This document shows positions 1-7,998 of a stretch of DNA of 64,000 nt, one piece after another. Location of the stretch: contig NZ_JADWPD010000031.1 of the NCBI RefSeq assembly GCF_017308975.1, positions 24,645 to 88,644 on the forward strand, given 5' to 3'. Position numbers and translations under genes: made by a program. Origin of the DNA: Amycolatopsis sp. MtRt-6. Lineage in GTDB: Bacteria > Actinomycetota > Actinomycetes > Mycobacteriales > Pseudonocardiaceae. The notes beneath the pieces were generated by a model. It was given only the letters and a program-made list of their open reading frames with translations, made no database searches and was not told the DNA's origin. How positions within the stretch are numbered: the stretch's first letter is position 1; the number at the start of each line of letters is the position of its first letter.

Positions 1-90
<90 letters not shown>

Positions 91-101
91 CGGCACTGTC
101 C

Positions 102-645
102 TCAGTGGACGAGGATGCCCTCCTGCGGCGAAGGTGCCGCGGTGATGCGGAAGAGCCGGGCGAACAGCTCCAGGCCGGCCAGCCTGCCGTCGATCGCGAT
201 GCGGCCCGTGCGGACCGCCTCCGCGGCGCTCGTCTGGCCGCCGATCACGTCGAGGAGGACCCGGCCGCGGTCGGCGTGGATGACCAGGTCCGCGTCCGGG
301 AGGCGGCCCTCCGTCACCTTCAGCGCGCCGTCGACCATCGCGTGCAACGTCATCGTGTCGTGCAGGACGTGGTCCAGCTCGCTGCCGTACTCGGTGAGCT
401 CGTGCACCACGCTCGCGTCCAGGTCGGGTCGCACGCGCCGGCGGACGACCCCGGACTTCTCCAGCTCGTTGAGCCGGGCCGGCAGGATGCTCGGCGGGAT
501 CTTCGGGAGCCCGGCCCGCAGCTCCGTGTACCGCTTCGAGCCGAGCACGAGGTCCCGCACGGTGAGCAGTGCCCACCGCTCACCGACGAGCTCCATCGCG
601 GGCCACTCCGCAGAACTGGCCATAGGTACGGGTTCGTGCGGTCAT
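102..645 (-). CDS. HxlR-family winged-helix regulator with C-terminal SCP2-like domain; N-terminus frameshifted
   Basis: Most of the protein reads in one frame from an internal ATG at 623 (173 aa): MELVGERWALLTVRDLVLG is the first part of an HxlR winged helix (about residues 10-95), and the remaining ~70 residues look like the SCP2-type tail found in some HxlR regulators. The natural start is probably ATG 643-645, which overlaps the stop of the upstream SARP gene (ATGA). From it the other frame reads MTARTRTYGQFCGVAR, the expected HxlR N-terminus including its conserved Cys. The two frames must be joined near 597-600, where the sequence looks two bases short or one base long. It is either a broken gene or a base-call error near the poor contig end. 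The position after a SARP activator suggests a cluster regulator. Confidence 0.75.
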
Positions 646-1502
646 CGGTCCTCACTTCGTGCGGTGGGGTGGAACTGGTTGTGGTCGCCCTCGGAGATGA
701 GCTCGCGGTGCAGCAGCTGCAGGTCGTCGCACGGCTCGACGCCCAGCTCCTCGGCGAGCCGGCGGCGCAGGTCGCGGTACACGGCCATCGCGTCGGACCG
801 GCGGCCACTGCGGCCCAGCACCCGCATCAGCTGCCCGTGCAGTGCTTCGTCCAGCGGGTTGCCCCCGGTCAGCGACCGCAGCTCGCCGATCAGCTCGCGG
901 TGCCGTCCGCTGGCGATCTCCGCCTCCACCAGCAGGTGCAGCGTGGTGCGGTGCTGCTCGGCCAGCTGGGTCACGTACGACTGCAGCACCGGTCCACAAG
1001 AGACGTTCGCCAGCGGCGGGCCCGACCACAGGTCCAGCGCCTCGCGGAACCGGCCCGCCGCGTCGTCGTGCCGCCCGTTCCGTTGCAGGACCTGCCCTTC
1101 GTGCTGCAGCCGGTCGAAGCGGAAGACGTCCACCTGCGCGGGGTCGATGCGGAAGACGTAGCCCGGGTTCTTGGTGACGAGCAGGTCGTCGGCGTTCTCC
1201 GCGAGCCCGTTCTGCTGGATGCACCGCCGCAGATGGTAGACGTAGGTGTGCAGGGTGGTCCGCACCGTGCGGATCGGGTCGCTGGCCCACAGCTCCTGCA
1301 TGATCGAGTCGGCGTGGACCAGCCGGCCCGGCCGGACCACCAGCAAGGCCAGCAGCTGCAGGACCTTCGGTGTCGTCGGCGCGTAGTCCACGCCGTCACG
1401 CAGGAGGCCGAGCGGGCCGAGGACCGTGAAGCGGACGACACTTTCGGATGGTTCCCGTGGCCGCGGGGTTGCCCCGGCCGCTAGCCTAGTTTCGGAGTAC
1501 AT
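642..1502 (-). CDS. SARP-type transcriptional activator (OmpR-like DNA-binding domain + BTAD)
   Basis: A 286-aa protein. Residues ~23-95 form an OmpR/PhoB-like winged helix (RFTVLGPLGLLRDG, then LHTYVYHLRRCI), and residues ~115-270 match the bacterial transcriptional activation domain (FRFDRLQHEG, DLWSGPPLAN, LAEELGVEPCDDLQLLHREL). This two-domain size and order is typical of SARPs, the usual pathway-specific activators of antibiotic clusters. The open frame runs much further upstream, but ATG 1500-1502 has a GGAGG about nine bases before it and sits just before the winged helix. It diverges from the AraC-type gene and overlaps the downstream HxlR gene by ATGA. A 9-bp direct repeat with an 11-bp period lies ~60-80 bp upstream. 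It probably activates the enediyne genes; this role is inferred from position. Confidence 0.88.
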   Translation of the reverse strand: MYSETRLAAGATPRPREPSESVVRFTVLGPLGLLRDGVDYAPTTPKVLQLLALLVVRPGRLVHADSIMQELWASDPIRTVRTTLHTYVYHLRRCIQQNGLAENADDLLVTKNPGYVFRIDPAQVDVFRFDRLQHEGQVLQRNGRHDDAAGRFREALDLWSGPPLANVSCGPVLQSYVTQLAEQHRTTLHLLVEAEIASGRHRELIGELRSLTGGNPLDEALHGQLMRVLGRSGRRSDAMAVYRDLRRRLAEELGVEPCDDLQLLHRELISEGDHNQFHPTARSEDR

Positions 1503-1560
1503 TGCCGAACGCCTCCAGTGTGCAGCCGTGTGCCGGCTCCCCAGTAGTGCCGCGTCAGGA

Positions 1561-1580
1561 CCGATGTACTCCCGATGTAC
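1561..1580. promoter_or_regulatory. Candidate SARP-box: 9-bp direct repeat with 11-bp period
   Basis: CCGATGTAC occurs at 1561-1569 and again at 1572-1580, giving an 11-bp repeat spacing. SARP proteins are known to bind direct heptamer repeats spaced by one helical turn. It lies in the 492-bp divergent region between the SARP gene (start 1502) and the AraC gene (start 1995). The binding protein is an inference. Confidence 0.45.
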
Positions 1581-1595
1581 CGTCGATCCCCCGGC

Positions 1596-1616
1596 TGTCC
1601 ACATTCGAATGTGACA
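1596..1616. promoter_or_regulatory. Palindromic operator candidate in the divergent regulator promoter
   Basis: CACATTCGAATGTG (1600-1613) is a perfect 14-bp palindrome, flanked by TGTC on the left and ACA on the right. Its position between the divergent SARP and AraC genes suggests an operator. I see no other clear signal in the rest of 1617-1994. Confidence 0.4.
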
Positions 1617-1994
1617 GAGCGGCCGGGGTGCGGCCAGTGAGCCGCCCATCAGAGTCGAACTGTGTTTCTCCGCCCGGACCCGTGCGTTCCGCACTTTTCG
1701 CGGCCGCGTGCCGCGGACTCCCGACCCGGCCGGGTTGGCCGTCCGGATCATGCCGCCCGGCCGGGCGAACGGCGGAAGGCCGGTGCTCACTCGCCGTGTC
1801 GGGGCAGCTTTCACAACGGATCCGTGCGAAGTGCACGACGGGAGCCGTGCCCTTCGCACGGGTTCGGCGTTCCCCGCCGACATTGCCTTCTCCAGTCTCC
1901 GTCGAGGCTCGATCGGTCGTCCACCGACCCGCGACCTCCGGCGTCTTACCTGGCGGCGAGGGAAATTCAAGCGGAGGAATTCGAGGTTGGGCTG

Positions 1995-2897
1995 ATGATC
2001 TTGCGATCGGTTGCGTCCACGGGGGTACAGCGGGAGGCAGGCGAGCCACCGGAGGACGCGGACCGGCTCAGACGCGAACAAGCCGTCCAGCCGGCGATCC
2101 TGCGGGCGATCGAGCTGCTGCTCGAACGCTACTTCGAGCCCATCACCCTGTCGGCGCTGGCCGCCGAGGTGTACGTGAGCCCCTTCCACTTCTCGCGCAT
2201 CTTCGCGAAGGCGACCGGGGTCACCCCGGGCCGGTTCCTGACGGCCGTGCGCCTGTTCGAGGCGAAACGGCTGCTGCTGACCACTTCCCTGACCGTGTCG
2301 GACATCGTCTGCAGCGTCGGCTACAGCAGCGTCGGCACCTTCACCAGCCGGTTCGTCCGGGCCGTCGGCATGACGCCGACCGAGTACCGCGAACCGGACG
2401 TCGGCGAGCTGCTCGTCGCGCACTCGGCGTACTTCCAGCGGCTGCCGTCGCAGCGGTCGCTGCGCGAAGCCGGCTGCGCTTCGCAGCCGATGGGCACCGG
2501 CCACCTGGACGTCGACCTGGTGCTGCCGGACGACGCGGCCCCGGCCACCGTTCTCGTCGGCGTGTTCGCCGACAACGTGCCGCAGCGCGGCCCGGTCGCC
2601 TTCGGCGGCTCGGCCAACACCCGGTCCGGGCGGTTGACCGTGCACGGCGTGCCGGAGGGCAACTGGACCGTGATTGCGATCGCCGACCACAGCTTGCACG
2701 CCAAGAGCGGCCCCGCTTTCACGGTCGGGACCGCCTCGGCCGCCGTGTCGCCGTTCGACCCGCCGGGCGTCACCGTCCGGCTGCGGCGGCCCGCGCTGAC
2801 CGACCCGCCGATCGCGATCACCCTGGCGTCCCGGCCGACGCCGTCGAGCCGGCAGCAGTTCGCCACGCAACGGCCGCACCTGCGCGCCGTCGCCTGA
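1995..2897 (+). CDS. AraC-family transcriptional regulator with N-terminal HTH domain
   Basis: A 300-aa protein. The double helix-turn-helix of AraC proteins occupies residues ~35-135 (LSALAAEVYVSPFHFSRIFA and TPGRFLTAVRLFEAKRLLL, then the second HTH with GYSSVGTFTSRFVRAVGMTP). Unlike most AraC proteins the DNA-binding part is at the N-terminus. The C-terminal ~130 residues resemble no domain I can name but look beta-rich (HLDVDLVLPDD, TVLVGVFADNVPQRG, GNWTVIAIADHSL), perhaps a small sensor. The frame is open from 1662, but ATG 1995 has a GAGG eight bases upstream and directly precedes the conserved region. It is followed after 32 bp by the first DUF1702 gene, so it may head the enediyne operon. 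Confidence 0.85.
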   Translation: MILRSVASTGVQREAGEPPEDADRLRREQAVQPAILRAIELLLERYFEPITLSALAAEVYVSPFHFSRIFAKATGVTPGRFLTAVRLFEAKRLLLTTSLTVSDIVCSVGYSSVGTFTSRFVRAVGMTPTEYREPDVGELLVAHSAYFQRLPSQRSLREAGCASQPMGTGHLDVDLVLPDDAAPATVLVGVFADNVPQRGPVAFGGSANTRSGRLTVHGVPEGNWTVIAIADHSLHAKSGPAFTVGTASAAVSPFDPPGVTVRLRRPALTDPPIAITLASRPTPSSRQQFATQRPHLRAVA

Positions 2898-2929
2898 GCC
2901 CCGTTCCCCCGACCGACAGGAAGATCCGG

Positions 2930-3925
2930 ATGTCGACTCTGCTCGGCGTGCTGCGCAAGCGCGTGCTCGCTCCCTCCCTCGCGTCCGTCGGCTTCGCCGA
3001 GCGCGGGTTCCCGGTGGTGCACACCGACGCCACGGCCCGCCTGGAAGCGGTGCCGCAGGCGGTCGTGTGCGGGTTCGAATGGGCCATCGAAGGCGCGTCG
3101 CTGTGGGAGATCGAGCGGCGCCTCGCGCTGATCGAGCCCGAACAGCGCGGGTTCGCCTACGAGGGCGCGACGATGGGCTGCTCCATCCTCGACGCCATGC
3201 CCGGCGGCGGCTCGGACCGGACCCGCGAGCTGCTCGAAGGACCGGGCCGCCCGCACATCTTCCTGACCTACATCGGGATCGGGTTCGCGATGGCGCGGCT
3301 GCCGCGTCCACTGTGGAAGAAGATGCTGCCCGAGCTGACCGGGGTGGCCTACCACCCGGTGATGAGCTGGCTCGCCGTCGACGGCTACGGCTTCGACCGC
3401 GCCTACTTCGACACCGGGAAGTGGGTGGAGCGGCAGGCCGCCCCGGAGCCCTACCCGTGGGCCGGCCGCCCGGAGTACTTCCCCCGCGCGTTCGACCAGG
3501 GGGTCGGCCGCGCGCTGTGGTTCATCCACGGCGGGAACCCGGACGCGGTGGCCGCCGCGGCCGGCCGGTTCGCCGAGCACCGGCGGGCCGACCTGTGGAG
3601 CGGGATCGGGCTCGCCGCGACGTTCGCGGGCGGCAGTGACCAGCTCGGGCTGGCGCGGCTGCGCCGGGCGGCCGGCGGGTACCACGACGAGCTCGGCCTG
3701 GGCGTCGTGTTCGCGGTGAAGGCGCGGACCTACTCAGGGTACGTGCCGGCGCACACCCACCTCGCGTGCGATGCCCTGGTCGACCTGACCGTGCAGGAGG
3801 CGCAGAACCTGGCCGACCGCACCGAGCGCGCCGACGGCGACGACGGGCCGGTGCCGCCCTACGAGCTGTGGCGGGAGCGGATCCGGGAAGAGCTCCGTCC
3901 CGCCGCCGCGCGCCGGGCGAGCTGA
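2930..3925 (+). CDS. DUF1702 enediyne protein, first tandem copy (E2/E3-type)
   Basis: A 331-aa protein, clearly paralogous to the next gene along its whole length. Shared signatures include RGFAYEGA.MG..ILD near residue 80, GFAMARLP, VDGYGFDRAYF and FDQGVGRALWFI. The family is DUF1702, and members occur in enediyne clusters beside UnbV and UnbU homologues, often as two adjacent copies. The biochemical role is unknown; family members have been linked to processing of the linear polyene, but nothing in the sequence shows a catalytic motif. The protein starts with a basic helix (LRKRVLAPSLASVGFAERGF) and has no signal peptide. ATG 2930 is preceded by AGGAAG. It is separated from the second copy by 107 bp, which hold no obvious signal apart from that gene's ribosome site. 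Confidence 0.88.
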   Translation: MSTLLGVLRKRVLAPSLASVGFAERGFPVVHTDATARLEAVPQAVVCGFEWAIEGASLWEIERRLALIEPEQRGFAYEGATMGCSILDAMPGGGSDRTRELLEGPGRPHIFLTYIGIGFAMARLPRPLWKKMLPELTGVAYHPVMSWLAVDGYGFDRAYFDTGKWVERQAAPEPYPWAGRPEYFPRAFDQGVGRALWFIHGGNPDAVAAAAGRFAEHRRADLWSGIGLAATFAGGSDQLGLARLRRAAGGYHDELGLGVVFAVKARTYSGYVPAHTHLACDALVDLTVQEAQNLADRTERADGDDGPVPPYELWRERIREELRPAAARRAS

Positions 3926-4032
3926 GCGGTGATCCCACGCAACCGTGGAGTAGACCGCCGACCAGCGGATCTGTGACTGTGGAATCGACGAGCAGAACCA
4001 AGTCTCATTCGACCCGTTAGGGGGAGAGTGCG

Positions 4033-5016
4033 TTGGGCAATGGCTGGCGCGCGCTCAGACGCCGCATCCTGACACCGAACGTTTCGGAGACCACGCTGGA
4101 AAAGCGTGGCTTCCACCGAAAGAGCCCAGCCGCTCAAGAACGACTCGAGACGGTCGGGGAGAAATTCCTCCTCGGGTACGCACACGCGGTCGAGGCGCGT
4201 TCGGTCGAGCAAGCCGAAGAATGGCTCGAGCGCATTCCACCGCAGTTCCGCGGCTTCGCCTACGAAGGCGCGGGAATGGGGTACGGCGTCCTCGACGGGC
4301 TGCCGTTCGGCAAGAGCACGAACATCGCCGAATTCCTGGCCGGCCCCGGTGAGAAGCACGACTACATCATCTACGTCGGGGTCGGCTGGGCCATGTGCCG
4401 GCTCCCGCGGTTCGCGTGGCCGAAGGCCTCGGCGTTCGACCCGCTGCTGCGCTGGCTCGTGCTCGACGGCTACGGCTTCCACCAGGCGTACTTCAAGACC
4501 GACCAGTACATCCGGCAGCAGTACCAGGAGCCGGGTTTCTCGTGGCCGGACAAGCGCTACGACGGGTACGCGTTGCGCGCCATCGACCAGGGCATCGGCC
4601 GGGCGCTGTGGTTCATCTGCGGTACCGACGTCGAGCTGGTGACGAAGACGATCGAGGAGTTCCCCGAGTCGCGCCACGGCGACCTGTACGCCGGGGTCGG
4701 GCTGGCCTCGACCTACGCGTGCGGCGTCACGGCCGACGAGCTGCGGGAACTGGTCGACCGGGCCGGCATCCACCACGGGCCGCTGGCGCAGGGAAGCGCG
4801 TTCGCGGCCGAGTGCCGGGTGCGCTCGGGCCTGATGATCCCGGAGACCGAGATGGCGGCCCGGGCGATCTGCGGCCTGCCTGCCGAACGCGCGGCGGCCA
4901 TCACCCAAGAGGTCCGGCCGGACGTGGTCGTCGACGGCGACGACGTCCCGGCGTTCGAAATCTGGCGGCGGCGGATCGCCGACGAAGTCCTGACGCACGG
5001 AGGTGTGCACGAATGA
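4033..5016 (+). CDS. DUF1702 enediyne protein, second tandem copy (E3/UnbL-like)
   Basis: A 327-aa DUF1702 protein. It starts at a TTG (4033-4035) that is well placed after GGGGAGAG, and there is no in-frame ATG or GTG near it. It shares the family blocks with its neighbour (RGFAYEGAGMGYGVLDG, GWAMCRLPRF, LDGYGFHQAYFKTDQY, IDQGIGRALWFICG). The stop overlaps the E4 start (ATGA), so E3 and E4 are translationally coupled. In enediyne clusters the block of this protein with UnbV and UnbU is part of the minimal conserved cassette around the PKS, and all are needed for the enediyne core, though the chemistry is unassigned. Confidence 0.9.
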   Translation: MGNGWRALRRRILTPNVSETTLEKRGFHRKSPAAQERLETVGEKFLLGYAHAVEARSVEQAEEWLERIPPQFRGFAYEGAGMGYGVLDGLPFGKSTNIAEFLAGPGEKHDYIIYVGVGWAMCRLPRFAWPKASAFDPLLRWLVLDGYGFHQAYFKTDQYIRQQYQEPGFSWPDKRYDGYALRAIDQGIGRALWFICGTDVELVTKTIEEFPESRHGDLYAGVGLASTYACGVTADELRELVDRAGIHHGPLAQGSAFAAECRVRSGLMIPETEMAARAICGLPAERAAAITQEVRPDVVVDGDDVPAFEIWRRRIADEVLTHGGVHE

Positions 5017-6986
5017 CCGCGACCTTGGGCCGGCTGCGCAAGCAGCTGGCGGGCATCGTGGCGCTGGCGCTGATCTTCAGCCTGTTCTTGGTCGCGCGGC
5101 TGCCCAGCGTCTCCGCCGCCGAGCAGGACTCGATGGCGAGCAAGTTCCACTTCACGCCGATGTCGATCGCGCTGCCCGCGGCGAAGAAGGCGCAGTCGAT
5201 CCGCACGGTGAACAAGGAGTACGAGGACATCGCCGCGTGGATCTCCTCGGTCGGCGCCGCGATCGCGCTCAACGACATCAGCGGCACCGGCAAGGCCAAC
5301 GACCTCTGCCTGGTCGACACCCGCAGCGACCAGGTCGTCATCACGCCGTCGCCGGACTCGGGCCCGCGGTACGCGCCCTTCGAGCTCGATCCCGCTCCGG
5401 TGCTGCCGACGTGGGACTACATGGCGCCGATGGGCTGCGTCCCCGGTGACTACAACGAAGACGGCCGCACCGACATCCTGGCCTACTACTGGGGCCGCAC
5501 GCCGGTGCTGTTCCTGCAGAAGGCCACCGCGGCGAAGTTCGACGCGGCCGCGTTCCAGCCGGTCGAGCTGGTGGCGGGCAACCACCGCGGCCCGGACGGG
5601 AAGTACAACGGCCCGATGTGGAACACCGACTCCGCCACCATCGGCGACTTCGACGGTGACGGGCACGTCGACATCTTCATCGGGAACTACTTCCCGGACA
5701 GCCGGGTCCTCGACCCGAACGCCGACGGCGGCATCACGATGAACCAGTCGATGTCGCACGCGCTGAACTCGGGCGCGAAGTACATCTACCGCTGGACCGG
5801 CGCCGCGTCCGGCGCGAACCCGAGCGCGCAGTACGTCGACGCTTCGCAGGGAATCCCGGAAGTCGCCCGCTACGGCTGGACGCTGGCCTCCAGCGCGACC
5901 GACATCGACGGCGACAGCCTGCCGGAGCTCTACATCGCCAACGACTTCGGGCACGACCGGCTGCTCTACAACAAGTCCACGCCGGGCCACATCGAGCTCG
6001 CCGAGGTCACCGGCGTCCGCGGGATCACCGACCCGAAGTCGAAGGTGCTGGGCAACGACTCCTTCAAGGGCATGGGCGTCGACTTCGGCGACCTGAACCA
6101 CGACGGGCTCTACGACCTGTTCGTCAGCAACATCACCGCGTCGTGGGGCATCGAAGAGTCGAACTTCCAGTTCATGAACACCGCGAAGAACACCATGGAC
6201 CTGCGCAAGCAGCTGCAGGACGGGGTCGCGCCGTTCGAGGACGTGAGCGGCAGCCAGGGGACCGCCTGGTCCGGCTGGGGCTGGGACGTCAAGATCCAGG
6301 ACTTCAACAACGGCGGCGAGAACCAGATCGCGCAGGCGACCGGGTTCGTCAAGGGGCAGGTCAACCGCTGGCCGAACCTGCAGGAGCTGGCCACGGCGCA
6401 CGACGGCATGCTGTCCAACCCGCTCTGGTGGCCGAACGCCCGTGCCGGTGACGACATCGGCGGCGACCACACCCTGCACTTCTTCGTGAAGAGCGCGGAC
6501 GGCCGGTACACCGACCTCGCGCCGCAGCTGGGCCTGGCGGTCCCGGTGCCCACCCGCGGCATCGCCGTCGGCGACACCGACGGCGACGGCCTGCCCGAGT
6601 TCGCGGTGGCGCGGCAGTACGAGGCGCCGATCTTCTACCACAACGACAGCCCGAACCCGGGCAAGTACCTGCAGCTGAAGCTGTTCACCGACGCCCCGGT
6701 GGCGCCCGGCCCGCTGCCCGCGGCCGGCCCGCCCGCGATCGGCGCCCAGGCCACCGTGACGACGGCGGACGGCAAGAAGTACCTCGGCCGGGTCGACGGC
6801 AGCAGCGGTGAGGCCGGCCGGCGCAGTTTCGACGTCCAGATCGGCCTCGGGCACGACGTCAGTGGCCCGCTCGACGTGCACCTGCAGTGGCGGGACCGGA
6901 CCGGGCAGTTGCGGACCCAGAACCTGAAGCTCGAACCCGGTTGCCACATGTACCAGCTCGGCACCACGGCGAAGGAAGCGATGTGA
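5013..6986 (+). CDS. Enediyne protein E4: exported FG-GAP/ASPIC-UnbV beta-propeller protein
   Basis: A 657-aa protein starting with a basic stretch and one hydrophobic segment (LAGIVALALIFSLFLVARL, residues ~12-33), which acts as a signal or anchor, followed by AEQDSM. The body holds at least five FG-GAP blades with Asp-rich calcium-type loops: DYNEDGRTDIL, DFDGDGHVDIFIGNYF, DIDGDSLPELYI, DLNHDGLYDLFVS and DTDGDGLPEFAVA. The C-terminal ~90 residues match the ASPIC/UnbV domain (VDGSSGEAGRRSFDVQIGLG). This is the UnbV (E4) member of the conserved enediyne cassette. It is probably a membrane-anchored propeller facing outside, which is notable for a biosynthetic protein. It is coupled to E3 upstream by ATGA and followed by E5 one base after its stop. 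Confidence 0.92.
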   Translation: MTATLGRLRKQLAGIVALALIFSLFLVARLPSVSAAEQDSMASKFHFTPMSIALPAAKKAQSIRTVNKEYEDIAAWISSVGAAIALNDISGTGKANDLCLVDTRSDQVVITPSPDSGPRYAPFELDPAPVLPTWDYMAPMGCVPGDYNEDGRTDILAYYWGRTPVLFLQKATAAKFDAAAFQPVELVAGNHRGPDGKYNGPMWNTDSATIGDFDGDGHVDIFIGNYFPDSRVLDPNADGGITMNQSMSHALNSGAKYIYRWTGAASGANPSAQYVDASQGIPEVARYGWTLASSATDIDGDSLPELYIANDFGHDRLLYNKSTPGHIELAEVTGVRGITDPKSKVLGNDSFKGMGVDFGDLNHDGLYDLFVSNITASWGIEESNFQFMNTAKNTMDLRKQLQDGVAPFEDVSGSQGTAWSGWGWDVKIQDFNNGGENQIAQATGFVKGQVNRWPNLQELATAHDGMLSNPLWWPNARAGDDIGGDHTLHFFVKSADGRYTDLAPQLGLAVPVPTRGIAVGDTDGDGLPEFAVARQYEAPIFYHNDSPNPGKYLQLKLFTDAPVAPGPLPAAGPPAIGAQATVTTADGKKYLGRVDGSSGEAGRRSFDVQIGLGHDVSGPLDVHLQWRDRTGQLRTQNLKLEPGCHMYQLGTTAKEAM

Positions 6987-6987
6987 C

Positions 6988-7998
6988 GTGATGGCGACCC
7001 CGACTCTGACCAAAGTGGACACCGCGCCACCGAAGCGCAGCAACAAGGTCGTCACCGCCTTGCGCCGCTTCGCGATCTCGATCACGATCTTCAACATCGT
7101 CGGCTACACCGTGCTCGGCTTCGAGCAGCCGTGGCTGTACCCGTTCGTCGCGCTGGCGACCGCGTACGCCACGGAGATCCTGCTCGAAATCATCAACGCC
7201 CGCGTCACCTCGCGTGCGGTCCGCTTCAAGGGCAACGGGTTCAAGGGGCTCATGGAGTTCCTGCTCCCGGCGCACATCACCGGGCTCGCGCTGAACATGC
7301 TGACCTACGTCAACGACCGGATCCTCGTGATGATCTTCGGCGTGGTCGTCGCGGTCGGCGCGAAGTGGATCCTGCAGGCACCGGTGTACGGCCGGATGCG
7401 GCACTACATGAACCCGTCGAACTTCGGCATCACGATCATCCTGCTCGTGTTCCCGTGGGCGAGCATCGCCCCGCCGTACCACTTCACGGAGCAGATCCCC
7501 ACCTGGGGCGGCTGGCTGATCGTCGGCATCATCCTCGTGTCGGGCACGGTGCTCAACGCGCTGCTGACCGGCCGGATGTTCCTCATCGCGGGCTGGCTGA
7601 GCTTCTTCGTCATCCAGGCCGTCGTCCGCGGCTGGCTCTTCGGCACGTCGATCCCCGGCGCGCTGGCGATGGCCACCGGTGTCGCGTTCGTGCTCTACAC
7701 CAACTACATGGTGACCGACCCGGGCACGTCGCCGTCGAAGCCGGGTTCGCAGTTCGCCTTCGGGGCCGGGGTGGCGCTCGCGTACGGCTTCTTCACCGCC
7801 GTGCACGTGGCCTACGGGCTCTTCCTGGCCACCGCGACCGTCTGCCTGATCCGCGGCATGTTCCTGTGGGCCCTGCACTTCTCGAACAAGGCGCGGATCA
7901 AGTTCGAGGCCGAACAGGCCGAGCAGAAGGCGAACCTGGAGCTCGCGCCCGCGCCGGCGGAAGCCGGCGGCGAGAAGCCGGGAGCCGTCGCGGCATGA
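6988..7998 (+). CDS. Enediyne protein E5: UnbU-like multi-pass membrane protein
   Basis: A 336-aa integral membrane protein with roughly eight or nine hydrophobic segments (for example ITIFNIVGYTVLG, ILVMIFGVVVAVGAKWI, WLIVGIILVSGTVLNALL, ALAYGFFTAVHVAYGLFLA) and a short Ala/Glu-rich cytoplasmic tail. MNPSNFGITI in the middle resembles the loop motif of RnfD/NqrB-type redox subunits, the family to which UnbU proteins are distantly related, so a role in electron transfer at the membrane is possible but unproven. GTG 6988 is better spaced from GGAAG than ATG 6991; either is possible. The stop overlaps the P450 start (ATGA). Confidence 0.9.
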   Translation: MMATPTLTKVDTAPPKRSNKVVTALRRFAISITIFNIVGYTVLGFEQPWLYPFVALATAYATEILLEIINARVTSRAVRFKGNGFKGLMEFLLPAHITGLALNMLTYVNDRILVMIFGVVVAVGAKWILQAPVYGRMRHYMNPSNFGITIILLVFPWASIAPPYHFTEQIPTWGGWLIVGIILVSGTVLNALLTGRMFLIAGWLSFFVIQAVVRGWLFGTSIPGALAMATGVAFVLYTNYMVTDPGTSPSKPGSQFAFGAGVALAYGFFTAVHVAYGLFLATATVCLIRGMFLWALHFSNKARIKFEAEQAEQKANLELAPAPAEAGGEKPGAVAA

